This document shows, piece by piece, positions 57,384-64,000 of a stretch of DNA of 64,000 nt (the stretch's first letter is position 1; every line of letters starts with the position of its first letter). Made by a program: the position numbers and the translations under genes. Origin of the DNA: Membranipora membranacea (lineage: Eukaryota > Bryozoa > Gymnolaemata > Cheilostomatida > Membraniporidae); assembly GCA_914767715.1 (NCBI GenBank), contig OU612070.1, positions 26,648,025 through 26,712,024 on the forward strand, in the 5' to 3' direction. The notes under the pieces were generated by a model. That model was given only the letters and a program-made list of their open reading frames with translations. It was not told where the DNA came from and did no database searches.

Positions 57384-59851
57384 TACCAGTAAGAGTACTA
57401 TCTTCCACCCATTCCACAGTTAAATGTTTCTTCAGTTATTCTAAAAATAATAAAAAGAATGTATTTGATTTTCTATATGCCTATAGCTATTTCGTTGCTA
57501 TTGATGTTGCTCAGCTTTCTCTATGTTGGCTTCCTCAGTAAGATATCCATAATCTGAAGAGCAGGCAACAATATCTCAGTTTGACCACAATTAATATAAA
57601 AATCGAAGCAAAGACTTTTGACACATGTGCGTTAAAGAGTCAATGGTCTAACCAAGTCACCAGCCTAGCATACCACGTGCCATGTAAATGAATGGTCTTT
57701 TGACGTGACAAAAACACCATGTATTGCAGTAACTCCAGCCTTGGGCTTGATAACGTCCGCATCATACTGATGCCCGCATCATACTGAGTTGGTAGAGACT
57801 GGCAGCTAACTCAGGCTCACATAGCCAAGTTGATGGACAGCAGAGCAAGTTAGGCTAATCGGTAGATGTTTTGTAGAGCTGGCAGGCTTATTTGATACAC
57901 TGGCATATCAAGGTTCAGACGTTGGAAGTAATCAACGACATAAAGACAACCATTAACTGACCCACCAGCCTGACCAGGCATTGGCGAGACTGGTTCAGAC
58001 TGTCGGAAGGTATCGGTCTATTATCCATCTCAGGAGTCTGTGCTCCCATTTATTGAAGAGAAATAAGCGGGACTATAGAAATTTAGTCTAGGGGCAACAA
58101 TGACTAGCTATATTAAAAAAGGTCCGGTGAAGACAATGACAACAACACAATAGCCTACAGCTTAGATTGTTTGAATATAGACTGACTGAGATAGTTTCTA
58201 GTCCCAACCATGTTGCTGTTTTGTTGGGGTAAAAGGAAACTGCTGTGAACCCAACACCCCCAACCCAGCAATGAACTAAACCTCCAAGAAGGACAACTGC
58301 AGTCACATGACCAATTGAGGTGTGTGCAGTTGGTTCAGAGTTGTCCCCTCAAAAACACACTAAATTGGAAACATAACTCCATGATAGCCCAAGTTCTTTG
58401 GTAGCAATTAGGGGTGGGTTACACTGAATACACTGACTCACTAGAAAATAACCGCAATTCTGTGAATATGCTTAGTGATGAGGCTTGATGGCCATGGTGT
58501 TGACACCAAATATTCTCATAACTGATGGTTTATTTCACTAAACTGAGACATGGGACTATAGAGAAGATGCTCATTGACAGTTGAGGTGCCATCCTTTTCA
58601 GATATACAATGCTTAAACCTCAAAAATAATCCAGAGAAAAGTCATTAAAGTTTTAATTTTTCACTCTATAAATCCTGGAATCTCTATGCAGAACCCATAA
58701 TTGATCAATCTAAAAACATGGAGGTTAGGCTATATTGTAAAGAACATATACCTTGCAGGTAAATACATTGAACATTCACATTTTGATTGTAAAATGATGA
58801 AAAACCCATTAAAATCAGCATATACAAGCAAGATATGCTGAGGAATGTGTCATCTGACTCTAAATCATGGAATGTTGGACAGGCAGTTGAAGGTATGAGT
58901 CCTGTTATCCCTCATAACCATGTTTCATCATAAGCACTTACTCCTAATGATTGCAATTCCATTTTTTACTGATCACTCTCTAAGTTCAAGTGACCATTAT
59001 TTGTGCATGCACATCATTTTTCAATATTTCGGAATTAGCCAATCAGCAGCCAGCTTAACTATGAGTTGTTCTTCTTGGAGGTTTAGTTCATTGAACCCAG
59101 TAGCATTCACTGTGTTAGCTCTCATCTCAACAACAGAGCAAACACAATGGTCATAATCATTGCTTGATACAACTTCCCTACAGGACATAATACAATTAAA
59201 TATAAAGAAAGACTTAATATAAATATGGTTACAAATAAATTATTTTAAGAGTGACTGCTAGTAATACTTAGTAGACTACTTTGAAATCAGTGTAGGCTTA
59301 CATGATGAACAAAAGCTTTGATCACAGACAGAGAGCTTGAAGATAGACATTCAAATAAAACAATCACAGTACTATCCTCATATTACAAACGTTAAAACAT
59401 TGGAAGACTCACAATCACACAACAAAATAGGTCCATTTCCACCCACTCTTACTTTCACTTCTTTGAGAATTATCTTTCTTAGGTAGAATAGCTAGCTTGA
59501 GTATAATGACAAAGAAGGAGTACAGGGTGGGGAATACCATAACTCACAGATGGATATTAGAACCTAGGCATACAGAAAGAGGGCGTGACCACAAATTAAT
59601 TGAGGAATACCAGCGACCCGCATCTGACAGTTTAACCTGAGCCCTGAGCTCTTCTAAATTGTATAACAGTTATATATTTATGTAGTTAGGGAAAAATTTG
59701 GATATTCTGCCCATAATGTTGCTTCACAGTTGTTGCAAGTGCAAACAACAGTCACATCAATTACACAACTTCAATTATTCACAACAGCTCTCATTTGTTA
59801 CATACATAGGCTTCCAATTTCCACCTAACTGAGTGATACAAGCAGTTGGAG
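57384..59851. other. Divergent intergenic region between RAB9 (minus) and the XDH/AO gene (plus)
   Basis: It should contain the promoters of both genes, which are transcribed away from each other. No exon, CpG-rich block or repeat was recognised. Confidence 0.45.
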
Positions 59852-59923
59852 ATGGATGCTGCACCTAGTGAGATGGGAGAAGATAACTGTAAACAACTTT
59901 TGCTGTTTGTGAATGGGAAAAAG
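59852..59923 (+). CDS. XDH: Xanthine dehydrogenase/aldehyde oxidase, exon 1
   Basis: ATG at 59852 opens MDAAPSEMGEDNCKQLLLFV + NGKK, ending at donor AAAAAG|GTAAGTC in phase 0. LLFVNGKK is the first strand of the N-terminal [2Fe-2S] ferredoxin domain of molybdenum hydroxylases. The enzyme oxidises hypoxanthine and xanthine to urate (XDH) or aldehydes and heterocycles (AO). The visible part cannot tell these apart firmly, though later residues favour XDH. Confidence 0.8.
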
Positions 59924-62412
59924 GTAAGTCAAGTGGGTTGCAAGCAAGAACAACAAACATGGAGTGAAAATTTGTTGTCTTAACTTAACTTTGAAGACAG
60001 CTACCAAACACTCATGAACTTAAAACAGAATAAGGAGTGCCTCAGCCCTCATTATTTCAGTAACATTGTTTATAGGGTGTTTGGCTACTTGAGGCTATAG
60101 CAGTCTGCTTTATTTATTTTTTCTGGTAGGTCACAGGTGCACCCTCCCTGGTTGCACTGTATGTAGGATTCCTTTACAGCAGGGGGTTGTGATAATACCC
60201 TCTCACTGGTTCCAGCTTGATGCTGGATTTTTCGTCTCCTTGCTTGTATCACTAGTGTCTCTTAAGGGCCTTGGTAGAAAACTACCGTGGTAAACTTTGT
60301 ATGCTGCATACACAGGTCGTAACTCACCTCTAGCAGCAGATCGTGTTGATATTGTTATCTTTTTTGGTTATCAGAAACCTCATCATTGGCTTGTACGAAG
60401 ATACTGTGTCGTTTTATTTATTTTGTTGTATATCCATGAGTAGGGCTTTTCCGTGAATTTTTTGCCTCTGCTGTATCGTCTGAAGGCCAAGCTCAGACTT
60501 GGCATCAGTGACTAATCCCTACTTCTGAGGTGGCTGATTAACCTTGTGATCACTCGTTCCCACCCAGAGTCGGCAAACTCCAATATATTTATTTAGATAA
60601 ATAATAATGTAATAAATGGGAGTATATATAGATCAAACGCCATCAAGTTCCAGGTCCATGACAAACAAATTGTCCTTCATGCACTTGTGCCAGCCATACT
60701 TAGTTGAAGAGTTAGTAATCTCAGATGGTGTGGAGGACACAGTATCCACAATGGTACTTCCTCTTATTATATGAACACTATATGCTGAAAATAAAGGCAG
60801 TCAAATGCTTCTAGTAAGCTTAGGTATCCGTTGTGTCCAGTATCAACCATCTAGCATTTATAATACTGATGAAGTTCCTAACTAAATGCAATTTAAAGGG
60901 CAACCAAGGTTTCGCAGCAACGCATTAATGGGTAGCAAATAATGTGCTGGGCAGCATCAGCTTTGTGCATTACGCGATGCAAAACTCAAAGTAGTTGCTG
61001 ACTCTAAGCTGGGTAACACTTCAGTTTAAGGGAGGTTCCAAGACTTTGCTGTAATAATTATAGAGCACAGGCTAAATAATAACAGGAACAGGAAACTGCT
61101 ATGTGGTATTCTCTTTTAGCTGAGTTTGAGTACCTGATGGAAGAAATGTTTCACAAGAATTCTGGCTGAATAATCATCCGAATTATATTTTGTCTTTTTC
61201 CCCATGCAGAAGGTGCAATCTGCTATTAATCAATGGCCATCAATGAGAAGTTGTTTGAAACCTTGGTTGCCCTTTAAGAGATTTGGCAGTCATATAAGGG
61301 AGAATGTCAGGTCGTATGATTCAGCACATCAAGGCACAGCTGGTGCATTGGATAACCCCTGCCATATCTACCCTTGAAAATACATGCCTTGAAGATGATA
61401 TGTGCACCTTAACACGGGTTATGACATCGTTGAGGTAATTCTTGACTATAGAGTTATTATAACTCTATGTTCTTGACATAGATTGGACATTTAGACATCG
61501 GTTCTGTATGTGGTTGACAGTCAATTCTTTGAAAACATTTCATTTTCCTTGTTGAGAAAGCACATATTGTTTACTCCAAACCGATCTGGTTGTCCTGGCT
61601 GCACTGATGACAAAAATAAAATTCAAATTATCTTTACTAAGCAGATTTTGGTGAGCAGTTATAAATGATCGGTCATATACACCTACATGGTCAAGCTGTG
61701 CAGAAAAGTCATGATAAAGCATCTCACTTTTGCTGTAGAATGTCAGTATATTCGCTTTATTCAGTTTAATTAGTGAAAATACGGAAGACACCTTTCCAAG
61801 TACAATGATTATATGTGGCAACCTCAATGGATAAGAGATTCTGTCTATCAATACATCAATCACTTCAAAAAATCCACCCTAATGATTGAGTTGATCAGAT
61901 GCTTAACAAAATTAGATGCACTTGAGTTTTCAAGCAGAAACTTTAAATAGAAGCGGCGGGGTTCATATTGACTGCAATCGGTCTTTTTGAAACCCCTCCC
62001 GCCGTAGGTTCATAACTCCATAACATTATCAGACAGCAGGGCCATCAAATTTCAGCTCAGAGAGACAATCTTAATATTTAAGCTATGTGATTTATTGTGT
62101 TTCACTGGTTGGTTAATACTGACTCTGATCTGCACTATTGTAACTCACAAGACTTGTCAGTGATATAGGTCTGCATTGCTCAACAATTATAAAAATGCTG
62201 TTAAATATTAGGCCATTAAACAGAATTTGCAATAACAGGAAGTCAGCGTTCAGTAGAAAGTCCTAGCTAAGGTCGTTTGAATATGCTGTTTCTGGTTTGT
62301 CAGTAGGTAACTGATAACCTAGATATGCAATAATCCTTCAGAAGTTGTGTCATGATTATATAAGGTTCTCATTCTAACATTTCTAATCAACATTTTATTT
62401 TATGTGTTTTAG
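59924..62412 (+). other. Intron 1 of the XDH/AO gene
   Basis: 2.5-kb intron supported by phase 0 continuity (NGKK-IVAENPDPED). Besides the TTAA element it contains GC-richer sequence at about 60.1-60.6 kb that may be another dispersed repeat. No second copy was seen in the window. Confidence 0.7.
60893..61277. mobile_element. TTAA inverted-repeat element (complete copy 2)
   Basis: 385 bp bounded by TTAAAGGGCAACCAAGGTTT and AAACCTTGGTTGCCCTTTAA. It is the reverse-orientation relative of 32556-32931; shared internal blocks include GCATTACGCGATGCAAAACT and AGGTGCAATCTGCTATTAAT. It is non-coding and lies in intron 1 of the XDH/AO gene. Confidence 0.85.
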
Positions 62413-62470
62413 ATTGTTGCGGAGAACCCAGACCCCGAAGACACGCTGTTGCAGTTTCTTAGAGATAAAT
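62413..62470 (+). CDS. XDH: Xanthine dehydrogenase/aldehyde oxidase, exon 2
   Basis: Acceptor tgtgttttag, donor AAAT|GTATCC. It encodes IVAENPDPEDTLLQFLRDK in phase 0 to 1, the conserved stretch after the first strand (NPDPE.TLL..LR.K). The donor is weaker than its neighbours but the phase joins exactly. Confidence 0.85.
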
Positions 62471-62768
62471 GTATCCTTTAACCCCTTTGACTGAATTCTC
62501 TCGGGGAGGACCAGTTTTATCCAGCTTGTCCTGTGTGATCTACCACGATGTATCCTCACATCAAGGTGTCTACCTCTCAAATAATCACTTACTGCTCACA
62601 GGGTAGACTGAACAAGTAATTAATTGTGTGATGTACTTTAGAAGCCTCTCTACTGTCAATACATATCATCATGTTTGATCAGGGAGGGTGGATTTACCCT
62701 CCTACCCTCCCAGGTATGTTCAAGTCGCAGAGTGTTGATGAAGTCCTCCTTAACCAGATTAAATCCAG

Positions 62769-62865
62769 GTAACCTGAAGGGAACAAAGCTTGGCTGTGCA
62801 GAGGGAGGATGTGGAGCTTGTACTGTGATGGTTTCAGTTTATGAGGAGCAAGAGAAAAAGATTCA
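62769..62865 (+). CDS. XDH: Xanthine dehydrogenase/aldehyde oxidase, exon 3
   Basis: It encodes [20 protein letters not shown] + [13 protein letters not shown]. The cysteine pattern C-x4-C-x2-C ([10 protein letters not shown]) binds the plant-ferredoxin-type [2Fe-2S] cluster. Phase 1 in, phase 2 out. Confidence 0.92.
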
Positions 62866-63172
62866 GTAAGATTTTGTGCTCAAGTTATAAAATGACTAAA
62901 TTGTTATGTGCTTAATTTAATCAGGTGGAATTTTTGAACTTTTGGCTTATCTACCAAATAGAATGTTTACTATCTAGGACCTAGGTTATGACGTATTACG
63001 TCCTACTTCAGGTTAAGTTGCCTTGATGTTATCTGACATTGAATATCTCCAAGAAGATTGTGCTTTTGTTTACTTTTGTTGAAAGGTGCAGCGAATTCCT
63101 ACTAAGTTTTACTATTGTATATGGGTGTTTTAGATATCTTGACTCGATATGTTTTCCAAAATCATGTTTTAG

Positions 63173-63281
63173 ACATTATTCAGTGAATGCTTGCTTAGCC
63201 CCGTTAGTATCATTACATGGATGTGCTGTCACAACTGTGGAGGGAATCGGCAGCACTAAGACTAGACTTCATGCTGTTCAG
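63173..63281 (+). CDS. XDH: Xanthine dehydrogenase/aldehyde oxidase, exon 4 (gene continues beyond the window)
   Basis: Acceptor tgttttag, donor GTTCAG|GTAAAT. It encodes [20 protein letters not shown] + [22 protein letters not shown] supplies the fourth cluster cysteine, and [14 protein letters not shown] is highly conserved in XDH. The remaining domains (second Fe-S, FAD, molybdopterin) lie to the right of the window. Confidence 0.92.
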
Positions 63282-63318
63282 GTAAATAGCAATGATTTGA
63301 TAGAAGAAGCGGTAGGGG

Positions 63319-63372
63319 TAGCCTTTCTGACAAGCTGTCCCCTACCCACCAGCAAAGCTTGTCAAGACAGGC
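63319..63372. repeat. Inverted repeat related to the 20.8-kb palindrome
   Basis: AGCCTTTCTGACAAGCT at the left faces AGCTTGTCAAGACAGGCT at the right around an 18-bp spacer. The right arm matches a half of the palindrome at 20804-20835 with one substitution. Confidence 0.65.
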
Positions 63373-63450
63373 TAGAGTGGGGGGTAGCTCAGTCGGTTAG
63401 GATACCACTCAAACACTCAAGTGTTTGCGAATTGGGGTTCCTATTTCATT
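63373..63450 (+). repeat. tRNA-like segment, probably the head of a SINE
   Basis: GGGGGGTAGCTCAGTCGGTT matches the tRNA 5' end and A box; 50 bp on, GGGGTTCCTATTTC is a weak B box. The anticodon arm and acceptor stem do not pair properly, so this is not a functional tRNA. A short interspersed element head or tRNA pseudogene is more likely. Confidence 0.5.
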
Positions 63451-63743
63451 GCGGTCTACTGACTACTGTGCGCTGTTGTAGCCCAATGTGTGCACTGACC
63501 CGCCTGCAAGCTGAGAACAACTTGGGGCCCAGGTTTAACTGTCCTTGATGCAGAAAATATTGGTGATAATTGAAAATCTGTAACCAATTCTCCTGATTGA
63601 TCTTGCTTATTATTTTCTACTGTGAAACAGTAATCACTAACTACTAAAGAGATTAAATGTTTACCGCAAACCTGTGATTCAGACTGTAAGTCTCCAGTGG
63701 TAGACCCTGTAACTGCGAGCTTGTAAAACACTTACATATTTTT

Positions 63744-63870
63744 CCACTGCATATTCGTGTTTCTTGAAATTAACGCAAAAGAATGCCCAAGAACACCTCA
63801 AAAGTCCCAAAAGATAGCTGTTTTATGGCATTCTTTTGCGTTGAATTCAAGAAACACGAAGATGCAGGGA
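63744..63870. repeat. Hairpin element near the right edge
   Basis: CACTGCATATTCGTGTTTCT and ACGCAAAAGAATGCC (63746-63787) are inverted at 63827-63868 (GGCATTCTTTTGCGTT, GAAACACGAAGATGCAG) around a 40-bp loop. It lies in intron 4 of the XDH/AO gene. Confidence 0.8.
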
Positions 63871-64000
63871 AAAAATCTTGTGGCATTTCCTGTGTGCACC
63901 ATGTCAAATGAAAGCGGCTTCGTATGTGAGAACTTTCAAAAAAACTTTGTTTGGCCACAATAAAGGTCATTTGGACAGCACATTTGACGTTAGTCAAAAG

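Noticed and set aside
63373-63450. Functional tRNA gene
   Set aside because: The A box is good but the B box is degenerate and the acceptor and anticodon stems do not pair.
63039-63548. 169-codon plus-strand frame as a single gene
   Set aside because: Only 63173-63281 matches xanthine dehydrogenase; the rest is intron read-through into the tRNA-like repeat.
1-64000. CRISPR array, operon or other prokaryotic system
   Set aside because: The window is clearly animal nuclear DNA with spliced genes; the regular 53-bp repeats have no spacers and derive from an exon junction.

Overview
The window is nuclear DNA of an animal. It is AT-rich, with short spliced exons bounded by GT/AG, introns of about 0.1-2.5 kb, many microsatellites and foldback elements. 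Protein similarity to vertebrate WDR81, RAB9 and XDH is clear. Intronless nicotinic-type receptors, a SPEC3/Stum gene and dispersed tRNA-like repeats fit a marine invertebrate. The phylum cannot be fixed from sequence alone. All gene models were assembled by hand from reading frames, splice sites and intron phase, with no transcript evidence.

Layout, left to right: (1) 1-818, minus strand: end of a secreted PAN/Apple-like protein with a Ser/Thr-rich tail, running off the left edge. (2) 8699-10454, minus: a two-exon membrane-anchored P-loop sulfotransferase-like gene. (3) 11905-41363, minus: WDR81, a BEACH/WD40 protein of endosome maturation, of which 28 exons could be chained; its first exon or exons were not found. 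(4) 26581-37032, plus: three intact intronless Cys-loop (nicotinic acetylcholine receptor-type) subunits and one dead fragment, all nested inside a single 12.8-kb WDR81 intron on the opposite strand. (5) 51498-52861, plus: four exons of a SPEC3/Stum membrane protein. (6) 54756-57383, minus: a complete three-exon RAB9 GTPase. (7) 59852-63281, plus: the first four exons of a xanthine dehydrogenase/aldehyde oxidase gene, running off the right edge.

The most unusual features are the nested receptor array and two minisatellites inside WDR81. In the first, a 53-bp unit carrying the 3' end of an exon plus its GTAAGT splice donor is repeated 14 times at exact spacing. In the second, a 42-bp exon-junction duplication creates a second, in-frame donor. 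Intergenic and intronic DNA also holds TTAA-bounded inverted-repeat elements, two of them with tRNA-like pol III boxes inside, and several long hairpins. WDR81 and RAB9 both act on late endosomes, but I see nothing that makes their proximity functional.
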